Shown piece after piece: positions 11,085 through 19,116 of a stretch of 64,000 nucleotides of DNA (the first letter of the stretch is position 1; each line of letters begins with the position of its first letter). Position numbers and translations under genes: made by a program. The DNA is taken from NCBI RefSeq assembly GCF_000026105.1, contig NC_008027.1, positions 2,186,001 through 2,250,000 of the forward strand. Direction: 5' to 3'. The stretch comes from Pseudomonas entomophila L48. Its GTDB lineage: Bacteria; Pseudomonadota; Gammaproteobacteria; Pseudomonadales; Pseudomonadaceae. The notes beneath the pieces are model-generated. The model worked only from the letters and a program-made list of their open reading frames with translations, made no database searches and was not told the DNA's origin.

Positions 11085-11708
11085 ATGCAAAACTACCAGC
11101 AACCCCTGCGCGTCGGTGTCGGCGGCCCGGTGGGCTCCGGCAAGACCGCGCTGCTTGAAGCCTTGTGCAAGGCCATGCGCGATCATTACCAGATCGCCGT
11201 GGTGACCAACGACATCTACACCAAGGAAGACCAGCGCATCCTTACCGAGGCAGGCGCCCTCGAGCCCGAGCGCATCGTTGGCGTCGAGACCGGCGGTTGT
11301 CCGCATACCGCGATCCGCGAGGACGCGTCGATGAACCTTGCCGCTGTCGAGGCTCTGGCAAAAAAATTCGGCAATCTGGAGGTGATTTTCGTCGAGAGTG
11401 GCGGTGACAACCTCAGTGCCACCTTCAGCCCGGAGCTGGCCGACCTGACCATCTATGTGATCGACGTTGCCGAGGGCGAGAAGATCCCGCGCAAGGGTGG
11501 GCCGGGTATCACCAAATCGGATTTCCTGGTGATCAACAAGACCGACCTGGCGCCCTATGTCGGGGCCTCACTGGAGGTGATGGAGCGGGACACCGAGCGT
11601 ATGCGCCCAGAGCGGCCGTGGACTTTCAGCAACCTGAAAAAGGGCGAGGGGCTGCAAGCGGTGATCGATTTCATTGTCGAGCGGGGGATGTTGGGCGTTA
11701 GAGGCTGA
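11085..11708 (+). CDS. ureG: Urease accessory GTPase UreG
   Basis: A 207-residue SIMIBI GTPase. The P-loop is [14 protein letters not shown], the metal-binding switch is [17 protein letters not shown] with the Cys-Pro-His nickel site, and the guanine-specificity motif is VINKTDLAP. Dimerisation with nickel and GTP drives delivery to urease. [14 protein letters not shown] is preferred over the ATG five codons upstream, which overlaps the ureF stop. This is the last gene of the urease operon. Confidence 0.96.
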   Translation: MQNYQQPLRVGVGGPVGSGKTALLEALCKAMRDHYQIAVVTNDIYTKEDQRILTEAGALEPERIVGVETGGCPHTAIREDASMNLAAVEALAKKFGNLEVIFVESGGDNLSATFSPELADLTIYVIDVAEGEKIPRKGGPGITKSDFLVINKTDLAPYVGASLEVMERDTERMRPERPWTFSNLKKGEGLQAVIDFIVERGMLGVRG

Positions 11709-11883
11709 GTGATGACGCGCAATAGAATGGCTTCCTACGAGAAATAGGGGGGAGGCTCAGGTATTACGCGGATTGGAGGTGAAAGCCAGTGTGTTGATTG
11801 AGCGCTAAGGTCGGCTGCCACGGCAGGGTTGAGACAATTCGACTGTGGCACTTAAAACTTAAGGCTCATTCAAGGAAACAGGT

Positions 11884-12087
11884 ATGCAAAAGATTGCACT
11901 GATTGCTCTACTGGCAACTACAGGCATGACACAGGTCGCGTATGGCAGCAGCGCCGTGCTTGTCGGCACCATCGATACCGCATTTGTCGTGCTGCCCGCG
12001 CTTGGGCAAGTCAGCTCCATTCCATGCCCGGAGGGCACCTACATGACGCCGGTAGGTCTCTGCCAGCCTGATTTCGATTTTGATTGA
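11884..12087 (+). CDS. Small secreted peptide A, paralogue of the peptide at 12376
   Basis: A 67-residue protein of unknown function. A signal peptide (MQKIALIALLATTGMTQVAYG) ends in a plausible cleavage site, and the mature part of about 46 residues ends CPEGTYMTPVGLCQPDFDFD with two cysteines 12 apart. A good ribosome site (AAGGAAAC) precedes the ATG. The C-terminal 20 residues are almost identical to those of the second peptide 300 bases downstream. The paired Cys suggest a periplasmic disulfide loop followed by an acidic aromatic tail. It may lie downstream of urease only by position; its promoter is probably separate. Confidence 0.8.
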   Translation: MQKIALIALLATTGMTQVAYGSSAVLVGTIDTAFVVLPALGQVSSIPCPEGTYMTPVGLCQPDFDFD

Positions 12088-12109
12088 GCACGGTAGCACT
12101 AGCACATTT

Positions 12110-12146
12110 CCCCGCCTGTGAGTGATGCCTCACAGGCGGGGCTTTT
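12110..12146 (+). terminator. Rho-independent terminator after peptide A
   Basis: A 12-bp GC-rich stem (CCCCGCCTGTGA and complement) with an 8-base loop is followed by CTTTTC, 23 bases past the peptide A stop. It shows that the two paralogous peptides are separate transcription units. Confidence 0.85.
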
Positions 12147-12375
12147 CCTGCAACAAGCATTGATGTTGGTAATAGGTAGTCGATCGAGCGGTGGTGTGCG
12201 CGCCAGCGGCCTTGCCAGTTTCTTACGTGGTATGGGGTGATCTTCTGAGGGGCGTGTAGGGCTTTGGCTAAATCCAGCGAAATGGGTGAAGGGTAAAGTC
12301 TGTCGGACTGCCGGTAGGGGAGTAAGACATTTCACTTGCCGCAGGTAAATCAGAAGAATCGCTAAAGGAAAAGAT

Positions 12376-12525
12376 ATGAAGAAGTTCGCAATGATCGCAC
12401 TGTTGGCAACCACTGGCCTGTTTCAGGTTGCCCATGCGTCGGGTCCGGGGTTTATCGACCAGTGCCCGGAAGGTTACTTCATGACTGCGACGGGGCTGTG
12501 CGCACCTGACTTCGACTTCGACTGA
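12376..12525 (+). CDS. Small secreted peptide B (49 aa), paralogue of peptide A
   Basis: A 49-residue gene short enough to be missed by length cut-offs. MKKFAMIALLATTGLFQVAHA is a signal peptide, and the mature part is only about 28 residues, ending CPEGYFMTATGLCAPDFDFD. AAAGGAAAAG lies upstream of the ATG. Compared with peptide A, the signal sequence and the Cys-loop-acidic tail are conserved while the linker is 18 residues shorter, which argues that the tail is the functional unit. The function is unknown; a periplasmic or exported disulfide-looped peptide is my inference. Confidence 0.8.
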   Translation: MKKFAMIALLATTGLFQVAHASGPGFIDQCPEGYFMTATGLCAPDFDFD

Positions 12526-12539
12526 TCATCGTTGCGTTT

Positions 12540-12600
12540 CGCCGGCAAGCTGGCTTCTACGGACGATCGCGTAACTTCGTAGGAGCCGGCTTGCCGGCGA
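12540..12600. repeat. REP pair / hairpin after peptide B
   Basis: CGCCGGCAAGCTGGCTTCTA and its inverted mate AGGAGCCGGCTTGCCGGCG are separated by about 20 bases, 15 bases after the stop of peptide B. A REP element here may also serve as a terminator. Confidence 0.75.
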
Positions 12601-12739
12601 ACAGGCCCCGACGGGCAGTACAAAAATATGCTCAAGCCTTAGGCAAATCCTCTATCACCTGGCCATTCACAGGCCCTGGCACCCAGGTAAAGTAACAGGA
12701 AAATCCCACGGTGCTGCGAGCGGCGCCAGAGAGGTGCTT

Positions 12740-13645
12740 GTGGCTTCCTACACCTTGCGTCAACTCAGATACTTCGTCACCACCGTCGAGGCCGGCAGCG
12801 TCGCCGAAGCCTCCCGCCAGTTGTATATCGCCCAGCCGTCCATCTCCACAGCCATCAAGAGCCTCGAAGAAAGCTTCGGTGTGCAGCTGTTCATCCGCCA
12901 TCATGCCCAGGGCGTGTCGCTGACCCCCAGCGGCAAGCGCTTCTATGCCAAGACCAAGTCGTTGCTGCAGATGGCCCATGAGTTCGAGCAGAATGCCTTG
13001 GCCGACAACGACACCGTGGCCGGCCAGATCGATATCGGCTGTTTCGAGACCGTGGCGCCGCTGTACCTGCCCAGGTTGATCGCGGGCTTTCGCGAGCGCT
13101 ACCCCGGCGTGGATATCCGCCTGCGCGACGGCGAGCAGCAGGAGCTGATCCAGGGGTTGACCGCCGGCACCTTCGACCTGGCCTTCCTCTACGACCACGA
13201 CCTGGACGGCACCATCGAGACCGAGCCGTTGATGCCGCCGCAGAAACCCTACGTACTGCTGCCGGAAAAGCACCGTTTTGCCGGCCAGGTCCAGGTGTCG
13301 CTACGCGACCTGTGCCCGGAGCCGATGATCCTGCTCGACGTGGCGCCTAGCCGCACCTACTTCGTCAGCCTGTTCAACGAGCTGGGGCTGACCCCCAACA
13401 TCGTCTTCAGCTCCCCCTCCATCGAGATGGTACGGGGCATGGTGGGGCAGGGCTTCGGCTTTTCGCTGCTGGTCACCCGGCCCCACTCGGAATTCACCTA
13501 TGACGGGCAGCGCCTGGTGATGCTCGATATCGCCGAGCCGGTGGCGTTGTCGGGATTGGCAGCCGCACACCTGAAACGTGTGCAATTGACCAAGCCGGCA
13601 CAGCTGTTCGTTGAGTTCTGCCGGCAGGAGTTGGCACGGTTGTAG
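12740..13645 (+). CDS. LysR-family transcriptional regulator
   Basis: A 301-residue regulator. The N-terminal helix-turn-helix reads TLRQLRYFVTTVEAGSVAEASRQLYIAQPSISTAIKSLE. The co-inducer-binding domain begins with the GQIDIGCFETVAPLYLPRLIAGF strand typical of the CbbR/NAC branch. I took GTG at 12740 because AGAGAGG lies at proper distance; a GTG two codons earlier sits on that ribosome site. No obvious divergent target gene lies next to it, so its regulon is unknown. Confidence 0.9.
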   Translation: MASYTLRQLRYFVTTVEAGSVAEASRQLYIAQPSISTAIKSLEESFGVQLFIRHHAQGVSLTPSGKRFYAKTKSLLQMAHEFEQNALADNDTVAGQIDIGCFETVAPLYLPRLIAGFRERYPGVDIRLRDGEQQELIQGLTAGTFDLAFLYDHDLDGTIETEPLMPPQKPYVLLPEKHRFAGQVQVSLRDLCPEPMILLDVAPSRTYFVSLFNELGLTPNIVFSSPSIEMVRGMVGQGFGFSLLVTRPHSEFTYDGQRLVMLDIAEPVALSGLAAAHLKRVQLTKPAQLFVEFCRQELARL

Positions 13646-13874
13646 ACGCTCGGGTAGGAGTGCCAGGGCGCGACCACCCGTCGCCCCGTTGATGCAAATG
13701 ATCGAACGAACGCAGCCAGGCAGGATTCTTCCACTAAGGTGCTAGAGGATCTTGCGCGCCTTCATTAGACGCGGCGCATGGAGCACCGCTTGGGCATGGG
13801 CAATATCAATTGGCACCCGGTCATGCGAAAGCGTACTCACATAACAGGCCATCCAGCACAGAGAGGGTCGTACC

Positions 13875-14135
13875 ATGTCGTTGATAGGAGTTTCAATGCT
13901 TGAGATGCGGCAGATGATCGAGCAGGCCTGCCTGCCGGACCGCTGCGAGGTTAGCTGCCCGGACGGCGAAAACCTCACCATCCGCCTGGGCCAGGGGCAG
14001 AACCTGGACGACTGCCTGACCCTGACCGGTGTCCCGGTCGCCAGCCTCAACAGTTGCCGCGACCTGGTGGGGTTGGTGGCGCAGCTCAAGGAGCAGCGCC
14101 ACGCCCATCCATCCGCACTCAAGGCCATCGCCTGA
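13875..14135 (+). CDS. DUF1652-like small protein
   Basis: An 86-residue protein with MLEMRQMIEQACLPDRCEVSCPDGENLTIRLGQG, the pattern I associate with the Pseudomonas-specific DUF1652 family. The likely start is the first ATG (MSLIGVSMLEMRQ), with MLEMRQ eight codons in as an alternative. There is no signal peptide; it is probably cytoplasmic and of unknown function. It is convergent with the next small gene across a hairpin. Confidence 0.7.
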   Translation: MSLIGVSMLEMRQMIEQACLPDRCEVSCPDGENLTIRLGQGQNLDDCLTLTGVPVASLNSCRDLVGLVAQLKEQRHAHPSALKAIA

Positions 14136-14145
14136 GCGTCAGTCA

Positions 14146-14171
14146 GCCCGACCGACCCAGGTTGGTCGGGC
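14146..14171. terminator. Bidirectional hairpin between convergent small genes
   Basis: GCCCGACCGACC pairs with GGTTGGTCGGGC (one G-T wobble) around a very short loop. It fills the 51-base gap between two convergent genes, so a shared terminator is likely. Confidence 0.75.
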
Positions 14172-14186
14172 ACACACGCATATGCC

Positions 14187-14474
14187 TCACTGCAGTTCGA
14201 GCAGAAGGTTAAGCCCGCCATCCCCGCATTTGACGTGGTCGCGAACCACGCCTCGGTAGCTGCGCCCCTCCCATATGAACGAGACGCTGTGCGCACGGTC
14301 GACCTTGCCAGGCAGCGGCGGCTCGATATGCAAGCGCAGGGCCGGGCGGCCCTGGAGGCTGAGGGCGGCGATCTGGACCTGGCATTCGGCATGTTGCGCC
14401 ACCGGGCCGAACAGGGTGTCGCGCACGTAGTCCAGTTCCAGGCAGGCGCAGGGGGCACGGCAGGACATGCGCAT
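14187..14474 (-). CDS. Hypothetical small protein (95 aa)
   Basis: A 95-residue protein, MRMSCRAPCACLELDYVRD and onwards, with three Cys near the N-terminus and a mostly beta-strand C-terminal half ending DGGLNLLLELQ. A GGAGCTCC ribosome site precedes the ATG. I do not recognise the family. An open frame on the plus strand (14235-14516) overlaps it but has no ribosome site. The spacing to the terminator hairpin and to the convergent gene supports this strand. Confidence 0.6.
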   Translation of the reverse strand: MRMSCRAPCACLELDYVRDTLFGPVAQHAECQVQIAALSLQGRPALRLHIEPPLPGKVDRAHSVSFIWEGRSYRGVVRDHVKCGDGGLNLLLELQ

Positions 14475-14618
14475 GGCGGAGCTCCGGATGAACGAGGGCA
14501 GTCATCATTCATTTGAAGCCTTCAGCACGCACTTGTTCAAATTATTTCAACTGCGCAGGAGCATCGGGCACGACGCATAGCCTATGGGAGCGGGAAGTCT
14601 GAGCCTCACCGCAAACCT

Positions 14619-14690
14619 GTAGGAGCCAGCTTTGTTGGCGATGCCCGGCAAAGCCGGGCCAGCTTCCACAAAGAAGGCAGTCGCTCCCAC
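14619..14690. repeat. REP element (degenerate pair)
   Basis: TGTAGGAGCCAGCTTTGTTGG starts a REP-like unit with an internal palindrome CCCGGCAAAGCCGGG and a degraded inverted mate ending GCTCCCAC. It lies in the 240-base gap between two minus-strand small genes; I see nothing else there. Confidence 0.65.
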
Positions 14691-14712
14691 AAAGCATGCG
14701 CGGCATTTGTCC

Positions 14713-15024
14713 TCAAGGCCGCTGCGGTACCACCGCGCTGCCAAAGGCATTGCCCATCCGCGTCGAAGTCGCCGCTGGCGTGGCCAAACCCATTTGGTTC
14801 GGCGCCTGGCCTTGCAACTGTTGCAGCGGGTCAATCCGCTCCCGCAGCCCTTTTGCCGCACGCGGATCGCTGCCTTGCAACTGCTGGCTCAGACAGTCAT
14901 AGGCCAATGCCCGTGACTGGCCGACCTGCACGTCGATACAGCCTTGACCGGCCTTGGGCGCCTCGGCGAGCACCGGCAACGCACCGGCCAGCAGCGCGAA
15001 GGTAGCCAGAGACAATCTGCCCAT
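14713..15024 (-). CDS. Small periplasmic hypothetical protein (103 aa)
   Basis: A 103-residue protein with a signal peptide (MGRLSLATFALLAGALPVLA) and a mature part containing a Cys pair, GQGCIDVQVGQSRALAYDCLSQQL, followed by a Gln- and Pro-rich tail. This pattern is common in uncharacterised Pseudomonas periplasmic proteins. The ATG at 15022-15024 is 8 bases from AAGGAG and preferred to the GTG two codons before it. It is divergent from the vreA-like gene with about 95 bases between. Confidence 0.7.
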   Translation of the reverse strand: MGRLSLATFALLAGALPVLAEAPKAGQGCIDVQVGQSRALAYDCLSQQLQGSDPRAAKGLRERIDPLQQLQGQAPNQMGLATPAATSTRMGNAFGSAVVPQRP

Positions 15025-15120
15025 GGGCACACTCCTTGAACGATTCCTGGGCGGAGTCTAGCCCGTGCTGTGTCGACCCCGGGTGAAGCTTTGGTTGCGG
15101 CGCGCTGTCACCACAGCGTC

Positions 15121-15837
15121 ATGCACAAGCCCCAGGATGACGTTTCCCCGGCAGCGGCGGCCAGCAAGGAGGCCCGTTCATCCGTGCGTGCATTGCGTGT
15201 GGCCGGCCTGTTGGCCCTGGCCTGGCTGCTGGTTGCGCTGCCTGCGCGCAGCCAGGTGTTGTTGGCCTTGGATATCCCGGCACAGCCTCTGAACCTCGCC
15301 CTGGACAGCTTCGCTCGGCAGAGTGGCCTGGCGGTGCTGGTCGACCGGGCGCTGCTGGCCGGGCAACGCTCAAGCCCGATGCAGGGGCGTTACGCCGCGC
15401 GGGAAGGCCTGCAGCGTCTGTTGCAAGGCACCGGCTTGCAAGCTCACTACAGCGGGGCGGGCGGTTTCACCTTGCAGCCAGTGCGCCAGGAAAGGGGAAC
15501 GGGAAGGGCACGCGGCAACACGACAACAACGGTGGGCCACAGTTATGCCCTGGCATTGCAACAAGCGGTGGAGCAGGCCTTGTGCAGCTCCGCCCTGACC
15601 CGCCCCGGCAGCTACCGGGCGGCCGTGCAGGTGTGGATCGACGCAGGTGGCCAACTGGTGCAGAGCCGGTTGCTGGCCTCGACCGGCGATTTCACCCGCG
15701 ATGCCGAGCTGGTCGAACGTTTGCGCGCGGTGCGCCTGCAACGCCCACCGCCGACATCCCTGGCGCAGCCGGTCACCCTGCTGTTGCGCCCGGTACCTAT
15801 GGATTGCCCTTTATCGCAAGGAGCTGCGGCGGCATGA
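15121..15837 (+). CDS. vreA: VreA-like protein: STN domain plus TonB-type C-terminal domain
   Basis: About 238 residues. A hydrophobic segment (VAGLLALAWLLVALPARS) precedes an STN signalling domain (ALDIPAQPLNLALDSFARQSG to about residue 130). A linker and a TonB C-terminal-like domain follow (YALALQQAVEQALCSS to the end). That layout, with no outer-membrane receptor barrel, is what P. aeruginosa VreA shows. It probably transmits a signal to the anti-sigma factor VreR. The start is uncertain: the ATG at 15121 lacks a clear ribosome site and the GTG codons at 15070 and 15184 are alternatives. It overlaps vreI as ATGA. Confidence 0.75.
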   Translation: MHKPQDDVSPAAAASKEARSSVRALRVAGLLALAWLLVALPARSQVLLALDIPAQPLNLALDSFARQSGLAVLVDRALLAGQRSSPMQGRYAAREGLQRLLQGTGLQAHYSGAGGFTLQPVRQERGTGRARGNTTTTVGHSYALALQQAVEQALCSSALTRPGSYRAAVQVWIDAGGQLVQSRLLASTGDFTRDAELVERLRAVRLQRPPPTSLAQPVTLLLRPVPMDCPLSQGAAAA

Positions 15838-16376
15838 ACACACCTCGGGACAGTGCGTTGCTCAAGCTGTTTCTGAATTCCTACGACGTCCTCAGGTTAC
15901 GCCTGAAGCGTCGGTTCGGTTGCGATGACCTGGCCCACGATGTGCTTCAGGAAACCTACCTGCGGGTCGACCGCATGGAGGCGGTGCACAACTTGCAGAA
16001 GCCGGACGCCTATCTGTACCGCATGGCCCTTAATGTCGCCGCCGACCGCCGCGAGGCCGACGCACGGCTGCTGACCGGCACCGAGATCGAAGCCCTGCTG
16101 CAAGTGGCCGAGGACCAGGACCCGGCGCGCATCGTCGGTGGCCAGCGCGAGATTCAGAACCTGCTGGGGGCGCTCTACGAGCTGCCAGCCAGGCGCCGCA
16201 GAATCTTCATCGCTGCGCGTCTGGAGGAGGCTTCGCACCTGGAGATCTCCCAGCGCTTCGGCATTTCCACGCGCACCGTTGAAAAAGAGCTCAAGGCCGC
16301 GTTGGGGCATTGTGCGATGCGCCTGGACAGAAAAGCCTTCCAGCGCTTCGGTCCAGGGGCGGGAAAACCGTCTTGA
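15834..16376 (+). CDS. vreI: ECF sigma factor, VreI-like
   Basis: A 180-residue FecI-type extracytoplasmic sigma factor. Region 2 reads DDLAHDVLQETYLRVDRMEAVHNLQKPDAYLYRMALNVAADRR, and region 4 includes YELPARRRRIFIAARLEEASHLEISQRFGISTRTVEKELKAAL. The ATG at 15834 has AAGGAG upstream and overlaps the vreA stop. In P. aeruginosa, VreI responds to phosphate starvation and controls the neighbouring hxc secretion genes; here the same neighbours follow, so I infer the same role. Confidence 0.85.
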   Translation: MNTPRDSALLKLFLNSYDVLRLRLKRRFGCDDLAHDVLQETYLRVDRMEAVHNLQKPDAYLYRMALNVAADRREADARLLTGTEIEALLQVAEDQDPARIVGGQREIQNLLGALYELPARRRRIFIAARLEEASHLEISQRFGISTRTVEKELKAALGHCAMRLDRKAFQRFGPGAGKPS

Positions 16377-16405
16377 TCAATAGTCGACCCTTTCATGTGA
16401 GCACC

Positions 16406-17308
16406 ATGCCCCAGATTTCGCCCGATCCCGACTTGCAGCGCCAGGCCCAGGAATGGCTCGTGCGGCTGACCTCTGGCCAGGCCACGGAGGCCGATGCCCA
16501 GGCCCTGCGGCAATGGTGCGCGCGCAGCCCAGCACATGCCGAAGCCTTTGCCCAGGCACGTCGCTTGTGGCAGTTGCTGGCGCCTGCCGCACGCCAGGCC
16601 AACCAGGTAATGCCGCTGCTTGGTCGGCGAGCCTTGCTCGGTGGCGCGGTGGCGGCCACGGCGGCGTTCGCGGCCTGGAACACCGGCCTGTTGGGCAAAC
16701 TTGATGCTCAGCCGGCGGCCTTCGAAACGGCGTTGGGCGAGCAGCGCCGCGTCGAGCTGGCACCGGGGATCGACCTGGAAATGAATGTACGTACCCGTGT
16801 CAGCCGCCAGGCACACGGCATCGCCTTGCTGGGGGGCGAGATCGAGGTGTTCGCCCGCCACGCTGTGCAGGTGCGCGCGGGCGAGGGGGTGATCAGTGCC
16901 GAACAGGCGCGGTTCAATGTGCGCGAAGACGACGACGGTGTCTGTGTCACCTGCCTGAGCGGTGAGTTGCGCATCACGGCGTTGGGGCGTGTCGAAGCCT
17001 TGCCAGGCGGGCGTCAGCTACGTTTTGGCGCTCGCCAGATCGGCGAGCCCCAAGCGTTCGACGCCAGCCAGGTGATGGCCTGGCGCGAGCGCATGCTGGT
17101 GTTCAACGACGCACCGTTGGCCCAGGTGATCGACGAGATCAACCGCTACCGCCCCGGGCGCCTGCTGCTGCTCAATCCGTCCCTGGGGCGGCGCCGGGTA
17201 CAGGCACGCCTGAGCTTCGAGCAATTGCCCCAGGCCGCCGAGCTGATTCGCGCCGCCTACGGTGCTCGCTGCCTGGAGTTGCCCGGCGGCGTGGTGCTGG
17301 TCAGTTGA
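16406..17308 (+). CDS. vreR: FecR-family anti-sigma regulator, VreR-like
   Basis: About 300 residues. The cytoplasmic N-terminal sigma-binding domain (QAQEWLVRLTSGQATEADAQALRQW) is followed by one membrane helix (RALLGGAVAATAAFAAW), a periplasmic FecR domain and a C-terminal STN-like segment (LVFNDAPLAQVIDEINRYRP). It should hold VreI inactive until VreA signals. The start is not certain: ATG 16406, GTG 16397 and TTG 16373 (overlapping the vreI stop) are all in frame. Its stop overlaps the end of the convergent hxcW by 8 bases. Confidence 0.82.
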   Translation: MPQISPDPDLQRQAQEWLVRLTSGQATEADAQALRQWCARSPAHAEAFAQARRLWQLLAPAARQANQVMPLLGRRALLGGAVAATAAFAAWNTGLLGKLDAQPAAFETALGEQRRVELAPGIDLEMNVRTRVSRQAHGIALLGGEIEVFARHAVQVRAGEGVISAEQARFNVREDDDGVCVTCLSGELRITALGRVEALPGGRQLRFGARQIGEPQAFDASQVMAWRERMLVFNDAPLAQVIDEINRYRPGRLLLLNPSLGRRRVQARLSFEQLPQAAELIRAAYGARCLELPGGVVLVS

Positions 17309-17897
17309 AGGGGCCCAGCACCTGGCGGTAATGCTCCTCGCCCTGGGGGCCGCGCCAGGCCAGGCGCACTTCGAGGCCGGCAGGGTTGTCCTGGGGCTGG
17401 CTCCCCGGTACCTGCCAACCGCCCTTGGCCTGCCAGCCGCGCAGGCTGAAACGCGTCACGTTGGCCAGTACCGCCGTCGCCGCCTTTGGCGCTGGCAGCG
17501 GGTAACGGTCACTTGCTGGCGCCGCGGCGCGATACAGGGTACCGCCGCGTACATACCAGCGCACGCGTTGCAGGCCGCTGCCCGGCACGGCGCCGTTGCG
17601 GATCAGCTCTAGGCGGTCGGTGCGGGCACGCAAGGCAGGCAGCAGCGGTTTGTCGGGCGGCTCGCGCCCCGGCAGGGACGGTTCGGCCAGCTCCACGGTC
17701 GCGCGCAGTGCCAGGTCGCGCTCCAGTTGCTGGAACACCCGCAGCACCGCCTGGCTGTCCTCGCTGGCCTGGCGTATGTGGCGGTCGGCGCGGCTGACGC
17801 TGTCCAGCCCGCGCCAGGCGATCAGGCTGACCACCGCCATCAGCAGGATGGCGATCATCACTTCGATCAGGGTGAAGCCTTGGGCGCGGTGCTTCAT
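17301..17897 (-). CDS. hxcW: Type II secretion minor pseudopilin, GspJ/HxcW-like
   Basis: A 198-residue pseudopilin with prepilin peptidase site and hydrophobic helix MKHRAQGFTLIEVMIAILLM and a GspJ-type body (AWRGLDSVSRADRHIRQASEDSQAVLRVFQQLERD). It would cap the pseudopilus in the periplasm. The long open frame upstream of the ATG at 17895-17897 is a shadow of hxcU. It overlaps hxcU as ATGA. HxcW of P. aeruginosa lies next to vreR, which is the basis for the symbol. Confidence 0.85.
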   Translation of the reverse strand: MKHRAQGFTLIEVMIAILLMAVVSLIAWRGLDSVSRADRHIRQASEDSQAVLRVFQQLERDLALRATVELAEPSLPGREPPDKPLLPALRARTDRLELIRNGAVPGSGLQRVRWYVRGGTLYRAAAPASDRYPLPAPKAATAVLANVTRFSLRGWQAKGGWQVPGSQPQDNPAGLEVRLAWRGPQGEEHYRQVLGPFN

Positions 17898-18328
17898 GGC
17901 TGGCTCACCCTGACCTGCCCGGCGCCCGTGCGCGTCAGTTGCACCGTGGCCTGGCCGCTGCGCAGGCGCAGGCTGAGGGGTGTCGTGACCCATTCGCCCT
18001 CCAGCCACAGCGGGCCGCGTGGCTCGACCTGTACCTTGACTGCATCGGCCTGCCAGCGTCGTGGCTGCAACGGCCCCTCTGCGAGCATCTGTCCGTCGGC
18101 CCGGACGAAGCGATAGCCGCCCGCTTCGTTTTTCCAGCGCAGGGGCTGGCCGTCGGCCTGGGCTTCGCTTTGCGCCAGCTCCAGCAGGTGCGCCAGGCGT
18201 TCGCCGTCGGCGCGCAGGCGCTTGCCGGGGTCGGGGCGGATGTTCAGGCTGATGGCGGCGCTGGCGATCCCGACGATCACCAGCACTACCATCAGCTCGA
18301 TCAGGGTGAAACCGCGTTGTCCATTCAC
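17894..18328 (-). CDS. hxcU: Type II secretion minor pseudopilin, GspH/HxcU-like
   Basis: A 144-residue pseudopilin beginning MNGQRGFTLIELMVVLVIVG, a textbook class III signal sequence, with a GspH-like C-terminal fold. I chose GTG at 18326-18328 because AAGGAG lies 7 bases before it and cleavage then falls after Gly six residues in. The frame extends further upstream with no sense. It is cotranscribed with hxcW and divergent from hxcP. Confidence 0.85.
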   Translation of the reverse strand: MNGQRGFTLIELMVVLVIVGIASAAISLNIRPDPGKRLRADGERLAHLLELAQSEAQADGQPLRWKNEAGGYRFVRADGQMLAEGPLQPRRWQADAVKVQVEPRGPLWLEGEWVTTPLSLRLRSGQATVQLTRTGAGQVRVSQP

Positions 18329-18444
18329 AGAATCGCTCCTTGTCCTGCAAGGCAGCATGCCCGACGAAGATGATCGCGATGTGAAACAAAACCGTGAGAA
18401 TTGGCCGTTATGCTCGGGCACAGGTACATAAGGAGCACGTGACC

Positions 18445-18891
18445 ATGCAGATCGCTCGCTTCACCGTTTCCCCCAACCTGTTGCTGCAAGGGCTGGGTGT
18501 GTTGGCCGCGGTCGCCGTTGCACTCACCTGGGCCAGCGTGATGCTGCAGTCGGCCCCGCCGGCAAGCTCGGTCGAGCCCAGTTCCACGCAGGCCATGGGC
18601 GATGTGCCCGCCGCCCGTTGGTTCGCCGATATCCCCGTGCAGGTGGACATCAAGGTCAGCGGGGTGATGGCGGGTAGCCAGGGCGCCGTGGCCATCGTCA
18701 GCCTGGACGGTGGCCCGGCCCGTGCGGTGCGCAGTGGCGAGGAGCTGGCCCGTGGCGTGCGGCTGGTCGCCATCGAGGCTGATGGCTTGCTGATTGAGCG
18801 TGCAGGCCAGCGCAGCCGTGTCGAGGTGCCGGTACTGGCGCGCACATCGTTCTGGAGCAACGACTATCTGAACTCGAAAAGCGAACTATAG
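18445..18891 (+). CDS. hxcP: Type II secretion GspC-like inner-membrane protein, HxcP-like
   Basis: A 148-residue protein with one N-terminal membrane helix (LLLQGLGVLAAVAVALTWASVML) and a periplasmic homology region (VDIKVSGVMAGSQGAVAIVSLDGGPARAVRSGEEL) like that of GspC, which links the inner platform to the secretin. There is no PDZ domain, as in short HxcP-type proteins. AAGGAG precedes the ATG at 18445. No other type II secretion gene follows; an Rhs gene begins 225 bases on, and I see nothing recognisable in that gap. Confidence 0.75.
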   Translation: MQIARFTVSPNLLLQGLGVLAAVAVALTWASVMLQSAPPASSVEPSSTQAMGDVPAARWFADIPVQVDIKVSGVMAGSQGAVAIVSLDGGPARAVRSGEELARGVRLVAIEADGLLIERAGQRSRVEVPVLARTSFWSNDYLNSKSEL

Positions 18892-19116
18892 TTGCCACGC
18901 CCCCTGTAACGCCCCACCCGTTTTAATGATTGGCGCTCACCTGTCGCAGGGCAAGCATGGATTCGCCCATGACCAGCCAGGTTTGCGCGGTGAGCTACCG
19001 GGGACTGTTTGCGCTCCCTCGTTTGCCGGAAGGGGCATGGATTGAACAACAAGAGGGACAAGGATGTTTGTCTCAGCCAATCGTAACCGCTCGAGCCTGC
19101 GCCATGAGGTGCCGGG

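Noticed and set aside
14235..14516. Plus-strand frame opposite the 95-residue gene at 14187
   Set aside because: No ribosome site, runs against the flanking terminator hairpin, and composition is typical of a shadow frame.
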